Shown here: in pieces, positions 37,660 to 57,624 of the stretch
Numbering within the stretch: position 1 is the stretch's first letter
Layout: each line of letters opens with the position of its first letter
Assembly: GCA_905250075.1 (NCBI GenBank)
Contig: CAJNOP010000001.1
Coordinates: 5,847,126 to 5,911,125, forward strand
From: Rotaria sp. Silwood1
Taxonomy: Eukaryota; Rotifera; Eurotatoria; Philodinida; Philodinidae
Length of the DNA stretch: 64,000 nucleotides
Direction of reading: 5' to 3'
Position numbers and translations under genes: made by a program
Notes under the pieces: generated by a model
What the model was told of the DNA's origin: nothing
Seen by the model: the letters and a program-made list of their open reading frames with translations, nothing else
Database searches by the model: none

Positions 37660-39565
37660 TTGTTCCTAGATTAGAAAGAAAAAACTGATTGGCATTGATT
37701 ATGTCGACAAGAAAGGAAAATGAAAAGCATGTGAGTTGATTGTCAGAAAGTGTCTTTTAATGGTTGTGACAAACAGTATTCATTGAAGAGTATTTCTTCC
37801 TTTTTGTAAAGTAAAGTTGGACTTTTCCATCTATTGATTTCTTGCATGTTGTGCAAGTACTATGAATAATTTTTAACGAGTAGTGAAAATCATTTTATGA
37901 CTGTTTGTTAATTTTCTTCTTTTCTTTGGTTTGTATGAGTTGATTGTTTATTTGAAACGTCATCGTCTCGAGTCACTTAGGTGTAGAGGTCGGTAGAAAA
38001 AGGGTTCGATTTTATAGTTTTGTGAAGATAAAAAAAAAACGATTATATATGAAAACGAGATGTTGAATATGTTTATTCACGACTACAACCATAGTGTTCA
38101 GAAAAGGCTGATTATTTGTTTTGAAAAAAGACGTTCATCTAGATAAAAATATTTTTCATATGGGCTTCCTCTCATGTGAAATGCTTCTAATCTGAGATGT
38201 GACTGCGAATGTCGATCATGTTTTGATCCACATTCATTTGTTCACATCCTTATTGTTTAGTTTTTCTGGGTAGCTTGAGAATTCGAAATATATTCACGAG
38301 ACTACTCGGTTTTGGTAATTGAATATTCAGAGTATAACAAAAATTTCAATTATTTGCTGAAGGTTGTCATATTCTGTGATCATCTTTCGCTCTACAAACA
38401 TACACTTCATTAAAAAATAGAAATTTGTGCCAATGAGAGACACTTGTCATTCAGAAATGATTAAAACAGTCATTCGCACAATCTATTATAAACTCATTTT
38501 GATGAGTATTGGACAGTTTTTGTATTGATTAAGTTGAACAATGAAATAATGAATCATGAAGCGTCATGAATGAGATGAATCCAATAGTTTGGTAATTAAA
38601 TGTCACAACGAAACTTTCGAAAATCGAAATTCTTCTTAGTCATAGATCTCGTCTTCATCCTCATTATAATGCTGTGCGCATTTGTGCTGTCTTATATTGC
38701 ATCGTTCATAACTTTAAACAAGTTTGTCATCTAGAAACCGAACGTTTTTACTATTTGATGCTTTCACTTGAGACATGCAGCTAACTTTACCGTATGCAAT
38801 TATTAAATTACCATTACATCGATAGAGCACAAGACCACGAAAATGAGAACTAGGGATCATGACGAAAACCTTTAGTGTATTGAAAATAAACACTATGTCT
38901 TGAATTTTGCATGGAACAATTTGACAATAGCTGTTGATCACATTAGAGCAAAACCGAAATTTCACAAGGAGACGGAAAAAACAATATACTAGATTTGAAA
39001 ATTACTTTATCTTACCTTGAGAATGATTGTGACCATTAAAAAAAAGAGAGAAAAGCGTACATAGCAAGCTCATTCATGAAAAAGTATGCGCTGACTCTAC
39101 GTACCCAGTAATAATTTAGTTCTAGACCATTCAATGGAATACTCTGTGGTTGGTACTCTTGATAGTTACTAATATTTAAGCATATATTCGGTTCTGAGCA
39201 TTGACGGTGATAATCATCTTACTCAGTGTGTTTTGAATATTGAGAGGAATACTTGACTACTTCTAGTTACGTTTTTATTGTCTTGTCGATCTGCTTCTTG
39301 AGAAAATAGCGCCCACTACGCATTTCGAAAGATAAAACAAGTTATCAAGAACCAAAGCTTGCATATAATCTTACTTGAGATAGTCAAGAAATCTCTAGTA
39401 GGTTACCAATCTATTTTTATCATTCGTTGATAAGGATGACAAGAATAATCCAAAAGAATCGGGCTTATGACACGATCAAATAATTGAATATGAACCTTTA
39501 CATCGCAGAATATTTATTTGAAAAAGAGAGTAGCAACATATTCTCTTTTTGTTCAATCTGCTTAT
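37660..39565. other. Intergenic region, no gene recognised
   Basis: About 1.9 kb, AT-rich. It includes the HSP70 promoter side. No recognisable ER-stress element was identified with confidence, and no coding sequence. Confidence 0.45.
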
Positions 39566-40836
39566 TCAGTCGAACCAGACAAGTGATAAATCTCTGCAAG
39601 TGCTCACATGTTTAAATGATCCCACTGCTGCACCAACAGCTCGTAAAGTATGCTTTCCTGGTGTCAGACTAGTGGCCAAGTAACTCACGCTTATCGTCCT
39701 TGAACTAACGCAATGAGGATGTTCCAATTGCTGGATACCTATGAATCCTACGGGCTGTCCATCTAATTCAATTCTCAGGAGAGCCGTTCCGCCGAGATCT
39801 TTTTCATCGCCGTGGATTCGCGTTTTGGCGATAATCATTAGAAGACCAGAATGATTCTGTGGGATATCAATCACTGATTCAGCAAGAACTGTGCCAAATC
39901 CGTCAGCCGGTGGACACCCATGCCATACAATACTAGAACCCACACAGATCCATCCCACCAATTGTCTTTCTTCGACGATTTCGAAGCTGTTCCGAACACC
40001 TCCATTCCTTCTTGCATCACTATCAGCGACGTTGTGGCTCCAACATGGTATTGAACCGGATCTGGAGCAAAATCCCATGGTAGTGCTGACGCATCAAAAG
40101 ATACTGTTTTCACTCCCGAGGCGAAGCCATGTGTATACATAGGTGCGACAAGTTCTGCTCCATGAAAAATATCATTTACCGTTTACATGGAGGCATTATT
40201 TCCGAGATGTTGCCCATCAAAATGGAGTCCCATCATCGCATCTCCCTCTAAACCACCTTGATAAACATAACCTTGAGCTAACGATAGTACTGTCTCCGAA
40301 GGATTAAGATCGGTGATCATGATGATCAGTGTATGTCCTACAGAAACTCCAGTTGTGGTTGGGGTTAGAAATGACAAGATGAAACTATCGGTTACGAATG
40401 ACCTCTTTCGAATAAATGAAGCAGGATTGACAAATACAATCAAATTACTATCGCTTCCAACACAATAAGATCCATCGATATCTTCAGCAGTTAAAGTAAA
40501 ATTATACAGTCCATCGACGGAAATTTCTTCGTAACCGATTGTATGATATGAATGCTGCACTGGAGTTATACTTCTGCTCCAGTCAATCGGACAGTGACTC
40601 GAAATACGAGCACCATTCATTGGTATGATCATATTTCCCATGCAGCGTGACTTAGGAAAATATCGACCATCACTTTGAACAAAGACTTTATCAATAGCTT
40701 TGAGAGTGAGTGATACTTGGAGTAGAACATCGCCGAGATTACAATGATCTGAATTGAGTTCAATGTATGCTCCTTGTTTTATCAAATACATGCTTGACAC
40801 AAGAAGCAAAAGTAGCATTATCCATGTCCATATCAT
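39566..40836 (-). pseudogene. Intronless, GC-richer secreted-protein gene, disrupted
   Basis: Starts MIWTWIMLLLLLVSSMYLI, a signal peptide, followed by a beta-rich ectodomain with paired Cys (SRCMGN, SSHCPIDW, GSYCVG). It reads open to a TAA at 40183-40185, then stays in the same frame (NDIFHGAELVAPMYTHGF) to about 40000, where the protein-like frame shifts by one base and continues (NSFEIVEERQLVGWICVGSS ... RIELDGQPVGFIG ... LTPGKHTLRAVG) to a stop at 39566. There are no introns over 1.27 kb, unlike almost all neighbours, and base composition is clearly GC-richer (roughly 45% against about 30%). I do not recognise the family. Two lesions suggest a recent pseudogene, unless they are sequencing errors. 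Confidence 0.55.
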
Positions 40837-42015
40837 CTTTTATGTTTGACAAGATTTTGATCTAAAAAAGTATCGGAAGGTTAAAGAAATATCAAGTTTT
40901 TATTTATGAAAGTGCGATAAAATGAAAAGCAACGGGAACAACAGAAAAAAAGAAGTTTTTTGCAATAACTGCCAGATTTATGATTAGCTCTCTTTGGTGA
41001 TTCGTCCCAATTCGCTCTAAAACACTAAATACGATTACCAAAAGTGATTTGAGCGAAGACAATTTATTAAGGTATATAGAAGAATCAAAGCTTGATGAGA
41101 GCTTAGAGAGCTTCGCAAAACAGTAGTATTACGTTACACACAAGTCACTTTTTGCACAATACCTGAGTACCCAGTCCGATATCATCAAACAAGCAAATCT
41201 GTAGAATTTCTAACAATCGTTCGACAATGAGTTCTGTTCTCAGGAGAAACTTGACGAAAATATCCAATAAACTCACGCCGATAGATATGAGTAAAAGCTT
41301 TGCTTTTGAGTTGTTAATATAAATAAAAAGAGATCATAATAGCAACTTCGACTGTTAATTTTACACCAACACACATTTTCGTAATCATCAACAGACTTCG
41401 AGTACAGCATCAAGGTTTCGCTACGCAATTTTTGCAATAATACATTCATAAATACTAGCTTGAAAGTCTAGCACATTCAAAGAGACATGATATATTGTTC
41501 ACTAACTTGATAGCATAATCAGTATACGAGTTTGCTATGGAAAATGAGAAATTTCGTTTAAACTATCAATTCGATAGCATCAGTGTCAGCCACAACAAAA
41601 AACTAAAGAACAGAGTAACAGATAGGTGACTTTTCAGAGAAGTAAGTGTAGGTGCTAATATGATCGGGAAAATGTTTCGCTATGAAAATTTTCTTCAACC
41701 GCACACCAAACCCACCCTCATGCTCCCGTTTTCCAACATAGACATGCATGCACACTAGTATCGATTCCAAATTAAATAAAACCAAATGAGTATTGTATAT
41801 AGTCAGTCGTTTTAAAATGCATATAAATACAGGCCTTCATCTGTATGAAACACTTTCTAACGTCATCTATGGTTTCTTCTCAGAATTCTAAGCAACTCAT
41901 TGGCATATAAATAACAATCTCAACATATTCAATAGTACGTAATCTTACTTCCGTTTCCACGAAATACTATTTAAGTGCGTGCATTGTGCTTAATTTATAC
42001 ATTCCCCATTTTATA
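40837..42015. other. Intergenic region with start of duplication copy B
   Basis: No gene recognised in 40837-41660. From about 41660 it matches the region upstream of the secreted-peptide gene at 33.5-33.9 kb. Confidence 0.45.
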
Positions 42016-42330
42016 ATAGTTCACAAACAATGTTTTTCCTTCGTGCTGGCACTACTACTCATTTTGTATGACCTCGATGCAACTGTACCCGATGGACAAA
42101 TCAGTGAGACAGAGGTTGTATGAACGTAACAGTGAATGTTTGTATGTGGGTGAATAGAAGATTCGCATCATGAGACCTTTGCACATACACCCGCATCTAT
42201 ATCTTCAAGTTAGTCCATTTATTCATGGAGACCATGTTGACGAACTGTTATTGTGCCAATAGTCAAATTTTCACGTAGGTGCTAGTTAAATGAATGCTGT
42301 GAAGTTCTTACTTTGGTAGACAAGGAGTAG
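41660..42330. repeat. Copy B of the diverged segmental duplication
   Basis: Second copy of the 33540-34130 segment, in the same orientation, about 8.1 kb away. Shared blocks are listed under copy A. Similarity is higher upstream and over the signal-peptide region and lower downstream. Confidence 0.65.
42016..42123 (+). pseudogene. Degenerate paralogue of the small secreted-peptide gene
   Basis: Aligned with the gene at 33863, the start codon is ATA instead of ATG. The following frame still reads a signal-like VHKQCFSFVLALLLILYDL then DATVPDGQISETEVV and stops. The similarity and the lost ATG make this a pseudogene copy. A different upstream or downstream start is not evident. Confidence 0.45.
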
Positions 42331-44169
42331 AGCATCTAATCAATCCATTACGAAAAATATGACAGGTAACTTTTTTTTTTCTTTGTCTTTATTACATTGA
42401 TACCATTCTCACTTATACAAACTCTTCAATTACTTGATTTAAACGACAGTCATACGAGAAACAGTAGAGCAGGTCATCTAGTCGGTGCACTTTAACACAA
42501 CGGTGTTCTTTTCAATAACCGTGCATATCTTCGATTAGTACTTTTCATTTTTTTTTTGCCATAGACACTTATTTTACTTCATCTTTACGGTAATTAAATG
42601 GAAGTCGATGGGGTACAATATTTGACTAATAATTGAAAAAGCAATTTAGTAACATATGTTTGTTCGTCTTTGTTCTTCTGTCTCATGTATTTATTGTACT
42701 AGTAGACATTCACAATCTTGTCGCTCTTTTAAAATAAAATTGGAGATCATGGTAAATACTATTTAACTCAAGTAGTGTGTACTAATACGATTATCATTGC
42801 TAACAGTTTATGTATATTTGCTATAGTTTGTCTTAATTGTTTTAATAGACGTTGGTCTCATTTACTTTATTTCTAAATGTTCTATTTTTGATGATTTGCA
42901 TCTATCTGTTCTCTTTGTAGATGTGTGCCGTATTTTTTTTATTGCTACAATAGAATAATAAACAATAAACAAAGAGATCAACAGATCGAGCAAGTAGTTT
43001 CATTATTCATAGGGAAAAATTGCAAAAGCTATGCTCGATTGTGCATCATATTAGACGTGTGCATAATAATGTAGCATGTGAGTTTGACAAAATAGTTCGA
43101 GCACTCTCTTTATTCTCTTCTATCTCATATATTTGACAAATTAAATAAACTTATTTTTCCATCAATATTGTAATTATTCAGACACAAAGTTTATAGATAT
43201 TGAGCAGTACTAAAGCACAATACCATGATTCTAGTTATAAATGTATCAATCTTCTCGAAATTAGATTATAAGAATTCAAACCAAGTTCATTATTCATATA
43301 GTGTGCTATCGACTTTGGCTCAATAGAATTAATACCTGGACGATTCTATACAAACTTTCATCATTGTTTCTCTCAATGACTTACAATCTGTTTGACAGTT
43401 TGTTTTTCTGTGACTCTTCAATACAAACTCACTTTTGTGATTCATGACATGACTCGAGTATCAAGAGTCATAATTTTGGTGTCTAGAATAGATCGATGTT
43501 TTTCATTGATTTTTCTCACTTTATTTCTCTGAATGTTAAAAGTAAATCTTGAAGTGTTACCAATCATTTCGTTACTCATGTTATGAATAAATTCAGAAAA
43601 GAACGTGTTTTTTATCAAATATTTATAATAAGATTGATCACAATGTAGAATGTGTATCAATGCATGATATTTCAGTATCATTGTATGAAAGCAAATACAT
43701 GACCATTTGTATTCAAAGCACATGCTGAAGATATTGATGACTTGAAAAGCAAAGTCAAGAAAGAAATCAAAACAAAAACAAAAAAGTAGTATTACATCAT
43801 GCTTTCAGAAGTATTCTGAGAAAGCTAATATTTTTTTATCAAATCAAATCTCGACCATGTCTTTTTCAAGTAGACGAAAAGGTTGTATTCAGCAAATGAA
43901 ATGGTTGCGTTATACAATTTGTTTTAAGTAATTAACTATTAGGACATTCTGTGCATAATCATATTACAAATTTATTTAATAGACAGTTTTGTTAGAGATA
44001 AAAGGAACAATTACTCAAAAATCGTACTCTTCCTGAACCAAAATTCATATGAAAACAACACTTTTACAACAATTGAATTAGATTGCAGAATAAAGTAGTC
44101 GTACTAGTTTGTGCTACATAAAGAATATCAAAATACTTGTGCCGATCTGTAAAATAACAGTTATAAATT
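42331..44169. other. Intergenic region, no gene recognised
   Basis: About 1.8 kb of AT-rich sequence with no supported gene. It holds the 3' flank of adenosine deaminase. Confidence 0.45.
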
Positions 44170-46655
44170 TTAAATATTTTCTGACAATGTCGAATTTGAC
44201 ATCATATTATCACGAAAACTATCTTTCATAAGTTCTCCTGGAATGTATTTAGTGAGTAAACGTTGAATTAATAATTGTTTTTCGTCATCATTTAAAAATG
44301 TTGAACGTGCTGCATTAAAAATACATCGAGTTAACTGTGCTGGTGATAATTTTAAATCAGATAATGCATGTTGATATTCGTGTTCAATTGTTATTTGTGA
44401 TACCGATGGATCATCACATGATAATGAAAAATTTAAGCAATCACGAGCAAAATGATGTACTGGATGCCAAACTTCCTTTTTTGATTTTATGTGGACATGT
44501 AATCTTGTTGTTGTTTCATGACCATGTAACATAATATGTTTTTCTTCTTTTTCACTATCTTTTGGAATATATTTTGCAATAGCATTCGTCTGAATGGATG
44601 ATGTTAAACAACATTCAAGATGAATATCATTAAGACGGATTAAATCATATACTGATGGATCATCAACAATAGCATAACCATGACCAATACGTTCAGCATG
44701 ACATAATTCGATTGCCTGACGAACAGATTCAGCTGAACCTGTTTCACCAGCATGTACTGTACGATGTATATTAAGTTCAACTGCACGCTTAAACGCTGGA
44801 ATGTGTGGATCAATAGGATAATTATGTTCATCACCAGCAAGATCAATAGCAACAACACCTGCTGAACGATATTTATCAGCTAAATTCACAGTTTCCATTG
44901 ACCTGACGAAAAAATAACATTGTATAGAAAGTATTTGAGAATTTTAATTAAACGAATAATTTTTTTTTAGAGAATCACAAGATTCATTACGCATCTGTTA
45001 GTTTGTTTCGCTAGCTTACATTCATTTCTTTCTTTGTCACATATACACTATATGTAATCAAACTTGTTTTTCTTTATGTGGGGAAGGGGAGGGGAGGGGA
45101 AGAGAGAGTGGAGCACATGCTTGAAAAATAACAGTCAAAGTTCTGAAGGACTTTACTTACAAAATTATCAATAAAGTAAAGATATTTCTTTTCTGGATAG
45201 TCTTCAAACATAGTAGCTTCAAAACAATATTTGTTCAGGCTTGATATTATTCGAAACAAACAAGTTAAGTTAGTTCCATTAATTTAATAGAACTATATTT
45301 TTTGAACTTAGAGTAAGAATCTTTCAAACACCTTAAACATGAAATTGTATCAGTATTGAGGCTTTAATGATGAACTTTTTTCAAAAAGTGGATAATCAAG
45401 AAAAAGATGTCAGAATATATCAAGCATTTATTATTTTTGGTTATACGTAAGCTTCGTTATGTCCACCGTAACGATGAGACAGCATACATGATCCAGTTTT
45501 ATAAGCAACATGAATATATTGAAGTTGGTTAAAAAAAACTTTGTATTTCGATTTTAATTCATCACACTATATTTAAAAATCACATACATATATCTTTATG
45601 ATAGGCTAAAATTCGGTTAAATTCCGTGTAAAAATTTCATTTCAAATGCTTGTGATGGAAACATTTTCCAACTCAAGAGATTGACCCTTTTCTTGAACTC
45701 GATTCAATTAGTTTCTTTTAAAAGAATGTCAATATTTTCATTCGACAAAAGAAAAACGTAACCTTTAACAATAAACTTGTCAAGCAGTAATCTATGAGAA
45801 AATAAAAAAACAAACGTGACGAATTGTCACATTTTTTCATAAATGCTTTATAATTTGATTGGTTTCAACATACCATTCAGGATTTTGTCGTATACAACAT
45901 AATATTGTTCGAACATCGATATGAAACTCTTTCATTCCACGTTGAAGACCACGATTAATTGCTTCAATTACCTTTAAAATCCAATATTTATGCATAAAAT
46001 TTTTCTATCCTAAAACTTAAATTCTTACATCCTCTGGTCTAAGCTTATTAGCTGTTAAATAATGCGGACTATAACGAGCTTCAGTATAAAGTATACCTTG
46101 TATCGCTTGATCTTCAACGAATTCATATGCAACACGTTCGAGTGCTTCAATATCACCGGCAACAATTGGTGTAAAAAAAGGAAATTTTTCAAGAAATTCA
46201 ACAAGCGATTTGCAAACTGATTGTATACAAATATATCTTTAATAAAAATAGAAACGATCAAAAAAGAAAAACATTCACCTTAGAGGTTAAATTACGGTAA
46301 AAAGTTTTCTAATGTTGATTCCATTCCATTAGGAAGTTGAATACCTAAAATGTTATTGATAATATTATTTTAGTTGTTTCAATTTATTTTATCATACCCT
46401 TCTTTTGAGCTAATTCAAATAATGTCGAATGTCGAAAAGAACCATCAAGATGAATGTGAAGCTAAATGAAGCAAGAAGAAAATATTTTTTTTCTTTTAAT
46501 CATACAAGTCTTACTTCCACTAATGATGCTGAAGTAGAACCAAGTGACTGCCGTCGACGAAGAGATTGTTGATGAGAGGAAGATTTTTCACTCGAAAGAA
46601 TTAATGTACCAGGGAGTATTTTATCTTCTTCATTATCTTCATATTGCTTATCCAT
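44170..46655 (-). CDS. ADA: Adenosine deaminase, about 6 exons
   Basis: Zinc enzyme that deaminates adenosine to inosine. From the ATG at 46655: a hydrophilic Ser-rich leader (MDKQYEDNEEDKILPG...), then LHIHLDGSF (zinc His pair), PNGMESTLENFLP, VAYEFVEDQAIQGILYTEARYSPH, RTILCCIRQNPEW, AGVVAIDLAGDEHNYP, HRTVHAGETGSAE (zinc His and catalytic Glu), ERIGHGY (catalytic His) and SLSCDDPSV (zinc and catalytic Asp, normally NTDDP). Catalytic residues are all present. Compared with human ADA there is an inserted, charged, His-rich segment of about 25 residues between the ECC block and SLSCDDP. The intron before the last exon is about 970 bp (44.9-45.9 kb), with no recognisable content. It shares a promoter region with USP7. 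Confidence 0.9.
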
Positions 46656-47148
46656 TTTCAATTTGAAAATAACCGACAAACTCGTATTTTAAAGGATTGA
46701 TTAAATTGCATCATTGAAAGTAAACAATTATAGATTTGACCTTGATTTTTACGAAGCTAGATGGCGGTAACCGTCAATCGAATTTTTCTGAATATTTATT
46801 CTTGATATTATAATTGATATATGAAAATAATCACACTTATTTAACAATTAAAAATCAGACTCCTAGAAATCTTATTTGATATAGATGGAGTTAGTTGTTT
46901 ATAATTTCGTCAGAATTGATAATTACAAAAACTCTAAATAAATAAATAATCAAACAAAGATTTTCTTTAATTAAAATCGATTAATTATTCTTTACTGAAA
47001 ATAACTTCATGCCTCACTTCAACTTAACCTGTTGACATTAATGACACATATGAGAAATGAAAAAAAATTATTTCCTTTTTCTTTTTTTTCTATTTTTATT
47101 ATTCCTATTTTAGAAAATGAGCCATATGCTACGAATTTTAAAATTGAG
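46656..47148. promoter_or_regulatory. Shared intergenic region between divergent ADA and USP7
   Basis: The two start codons face away from each other across about 490 bp, so this must contain both promoters, or one bidirectional promoter. A TTTTAG acceptor at about 47112 suggests a 5'UTR intron for USP7. No specific factor sites are claimed. Confidence 0.45.
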
Positions 47149-53921
<6,773 letters not shown>

Positions 53922-54359
53922 TCGTGTGTTATCGCGTGTTTTTAGGCATGTTTCTTGCCTTCATATTGTATTAATTGATAAAAAATTTGTTTATGCATAT
54001 CTCTCATTCTTTTTATAAGTGAATTGATGGACTCATCAGTTCCGTTTTGCTATCACTATTCATATAAAAAGTAAAAGCAAGTGTAATACTAAAACTGAGA
54101 ACAGAACATAAATCTGTATGAACATGATTGTTATTTTTTTTCTTTGCTTCCATTATTTTGACATGTTTAAGCAATTTCGTTTAAATCGTAATGCTTTTTC
54201 ATGTTTTTTCTCCTTTCTTATTTGTACTATTTTCTTTCTCAATGTGTATGTGTGATTTAATTATTTTTTCGTTGTTTGTATAAATACAAAGAGAAAACAG
54301 TAGTCCTGACAACAGAAGATAAGAAAAAAAAATATTATATGAAAGACGTCTTTCAATTA
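53922..54359. other. Convergent 3' intergenic region
   Basis: USP7 and the next gene end toward each other here. No gene. Confidence 0.6.
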
Positions 54360-55796
54360 TCAAACTGGAGACGTATGTTGACTATGCCGAGACCATGGTT
54401 TATTTGTATCCAATATATGAGCCATGGACAACAAAGCGTCCGCTTGATCTTGATAAGGTTCTTCATGTGTTGGTGTCGATTGTGGATTCCATGATTTATT
54501 GTTGTGGACATCTTCATTCTCATTATCTTCATCATCGTTATCAGATCCTTCGCCTGGACCAAGTAAAAAATGTACATGATTTTTGCTCGGCATATTTTTA
54601 AGGAATGGTTCAGTTTCATCGGAACTAGTAGCACCATCATTTGTGGGCACAGATAGTTGATTAATTACAATAGCTGGCGATGATATAATCCGTTTTTTTA
54701 TTTTCTTTTCTTCACCAATCGTTGGTTCGCGTTGAGTTGTGTGAGATTTTGTTGAATGTTGCTGTTGTTCAGCTGCCGCATCTAATGAAGAACATGATTG
54801 CCGTCCCAGACTAACTGATGAAAGTGTAGTACGAATATTGTGTGCTGTAGTTGTTAAATGTTGAGTAATATATTGAGTTATACGTCGTTTTCGTATTGAA
54901 AAAATACTTTGTAAAACGACGAGTAAGCCAATGATAATTGAATACTGCGTTGTAATAAAGAAAAGACCATGTGTTGGATCTGCTCTCAAATGAGCAAATT
55001 TTGCATAATCATTGATAACATCTTGACAAAGAAGTAAATCTGGAGTTTTTGTTGAACTATTCGTTTGATAATAACAGATACAAATACTATATTTTTCATT
55101 ATGATTTAATGAAGTTAATCTTAATGAATTTGAAAAATAAGAATATGTATTCAATGTTGTATTTTTTAAATTTAATTTTTCCATTTTAAGTATAATTTCT
55201 CGATTTTGGTTATATGGTCGGATAATAAAAAGAAAATATTCTAATGAAAATATTGATTTAAGTGAATTTGAAGGCATTGTAGTCATAGTTGCTAGTAGAT
55301 TTAATTTACGTTTATTTTTTTCGGAATATATATTATTTTCAATTAATGATTTTGGAATAGAGAATAGATCAAATGTTACACGAATTGTATCTTTATCAAT
55401 AAAACTCCAATCAATTTCATAATGTGGTCCCTGATGAATTTCTGGTATAACAATAACAACTGATTCTTTAGATGTTTCTAATAACTCATTAACAGATACT
55501 TCATTTTTAATTTCATCAGCTGTTGTATCACTACTAATTATATCTTCAGATGATGAAATCGATATTTTCTCGTTTTCTTTTTCATCTACTGAAGAATTCG
55601 TATTTACAATCTATAAAAAAAAGTCGCTGGATTAATCTTGTCATTGTTTTTCTTTACTTACTTTTGTCACCGAAGATTTATTATTACTATTTAATATAAT
55701 TGTTGGTGATATTGTTGTTGTCGCGACATTGTGTAAAAAACATGTTTTACTTGATAATGCAAATAGCACAAATAGAAATTGTTTTATGAAGAACAT
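54360..55796 (-). CDS. Single-pass type I membrane protein, family not recognised
   Basis: Exons 55796-55662 and 55610-54360 join to 461 residues. The N-terminus MFFIKQFLFVLFALSSKTC is a signal peptide. An acidic Ser/Thr-rich stretch follows, then a beta-type ectodomain (GPHYEIDWSFIDKDTIRVTF ... YSICICYYQTNSSTK ... LLLCQDV) whose Cys spacing resembles a fibronectin-III-like membrane-proximal module. The segment FFITTQYSIIIGLLVVLQSIF is a membrane span followed by RKRR (stop-transfer). The cytoplasmic tail is about 170 residues, Ser/Gln/Asp-rich and acidic near the end (GEGSDNDDEDNENED). Orthology is unknown. It looks like a cell-surface receptor or adhesion protein, which is an inference. Confidence 0.75.
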
Positions 55797-56661
55797 TTTT
55801 TAATCAGATTTAAGAAAACTTTTGATTCATGGACTTTAATATCTTGTGCATATCTTTGAAAAAAAATCTAATGATTAAAAAAAAAAAGAAACAAAAAAGA
55901 AAATAAATAAGAACACATGTTAAGTAAAAATATGAAAAGAAAGTTCAATAAATACGACGAGTAGAACACATAATAGTGTTGAGAGTTGGTTTGCTCTTTC
56001 TCTTCTAACCAATGGTGAATGATTCAGAACTATGCATCGACAATGTTGGAAAAGAATCGTTACAGACAGTGAGGAAAGAGTGGCCGACAACTCGAAGGAG
56101 AGAGAGAACGCAAAATAGACGCAAAAAGAAAAGAGGCAACAGAAATAAGACCATAGCAACAGAAAAGGAGAAGAAAATGCAAAAAAAGCTGATGTTAGTC
56201 TGCATGCACAAGCATACGGTATACTCGTTTCCTTCTCCTACTAGAATACAAAAGGGAGGAATTACATCTGAGACTATATCGAGTAGTTGGAGATAGTAGA
56301 ATGAGAATAATATTGATAAGAGTAGATCGTCCAGCGATGATTGATGGTTGTTAGTAGACACTCACTCTTCTACATCTTACTATTACAAGAAAAGAAAACA
56401 TTGATTATTATTTAATTCGTCGTTTTTTTTTCTATTTCGTATGTTCCTCTTATTCCTACAAAAAAGTGCGTAATACACATTTGGGGCGTCAGCTTGCCAA
56501 TCAAAGAAACAGACGTGTATGATTTGCATACACTTGTAGGTTTATTTTTAATCTTGTTTATTTGATTTCAGGTTTTTTTATGTGTGTTAAGAAAAAAAAT
56601 TAGATAAAAGAACGAGACACACATACTTTTTACAAGAGCATATCATATTAGATAACTATAT
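55797..56661. other. Intergenic region upstream of the membrane-protein gene
   Basis: No gene seen. Short open frames around 55920-56360 occur on both strands in purine/pyrimidine-biased sequence and lack recognisable motifs. Confidence 0.45.
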
Positions 56662-57624
56662 AACAGGTGATGCAAAAGTTCTTACACAAATGTCAGTTCA
56701 TTTTTAATTGACTAAAGCATATGTGGATAAATTGTAAAGTAATTGTACGAAATCTACATAAAAAGCTCTTTCTAATTGTATGTTTAAAAAAGATTCTTTC
56801 AATAGGGAACACATCCTTAAACAGCACTAAAATGTGGTTTGTAAAAGAAAACGAATACCAAAAAAAGTACGGATTTCACAGTATGTTGCAAGTTGTTTTG
56901 GTTCATTTCATGAGACGGTGTTTATCTTTTCTGCATCAGACTACCGTTTCTATTCTCAACAGATCATGTGGAAAATACTATAGAATTATTTTTGAGATAA
57001 CATTGAGAGAACTCATTCTCGGCTCTCTAGCCATTTTCAGATTGATGTTAGTGTTGTTTTGCTCACTGTTCGAGTTCGTCATTTACAGCCATTGGCTCAG
57101 ACATACTCATAGAGTGAGTATCTCGAGCCATTTGTAGCCATTTTTTCAACTAGTTTTATCAGCAATGGCGCCGTTCAAATCTCGAAAATTATATTGACTC
57201 ATCATCTTTTTTATTCTCAAATTTGGTGTTATTTATTACATCGCTGTTTGTTAATTTGTCGATCACATCATCTAGCGTAATACCGTATGGTTTTCTATTC
57301 AGTTTGTAGCGAATTGAGTGATGTATCTAATCAGTAAAAGAGTAGCACCATACTATCGATTGCTTTGAACAAAATAAAAAAAATACAGAAAGATATATTG
57401 TTTCTGCATCTACTACTCTGAGCTATTTTCACAGGCTAAATTTTAGATCTGTTTAAAGATGCGTTCTCTACTAAATAACAAGACATGATAAAACGTTTTT
57501 GAATATACATTTAGAAAGAGCTTTCGATGACGATTCTTTGCAACTACTTTCGAGTTTATCCACATATGTTTTAATCAATGAAAAATATACCAACATTTGT
57601 GCAAGAAGTTTTGCATCATCAGTT
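56662..57624. mobile_element. Decayed Tc1/mariner-size element with long terminal inverted repeats
   Basis: The left end AACAGGTGATGCAAAAGTTC at 56662 is matched, inverted, by the right end GAAGTTTTGCATCATCAGTT near 57605-57624. The match continues inward: TTTATCCACATATG in both arms, and AGAAAGAGCTTT in both arms. That makes imperfect inverted repeats of about 150 bp around a core, total about 960 bp. A plus-strand open frame at 56721-57137 lies partly in the core but shows no clear DDE/DDD motif. Size and TIR style suggest Tc1/mariner; superfamily is inferred. Confidence 0.6.

Noticed and set aside
44915..45860. Extra exon in the long ADA intron
   Set aside because: The flanking exons join directly at the conserved position after RQNPEW, leaving no missing residues.
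54353..54640. Short frames on both strands over the end of the membrane-protein gene
   Set aside because: They are shadows of the 54360-55796 coding frame.
56005..56361. Frames on both strands with Arg/Lys or Phe/Leu bias
   Set aside because: They come from a purine-rich tract; opposite-strand frames of equal length suggest composition, not coding.
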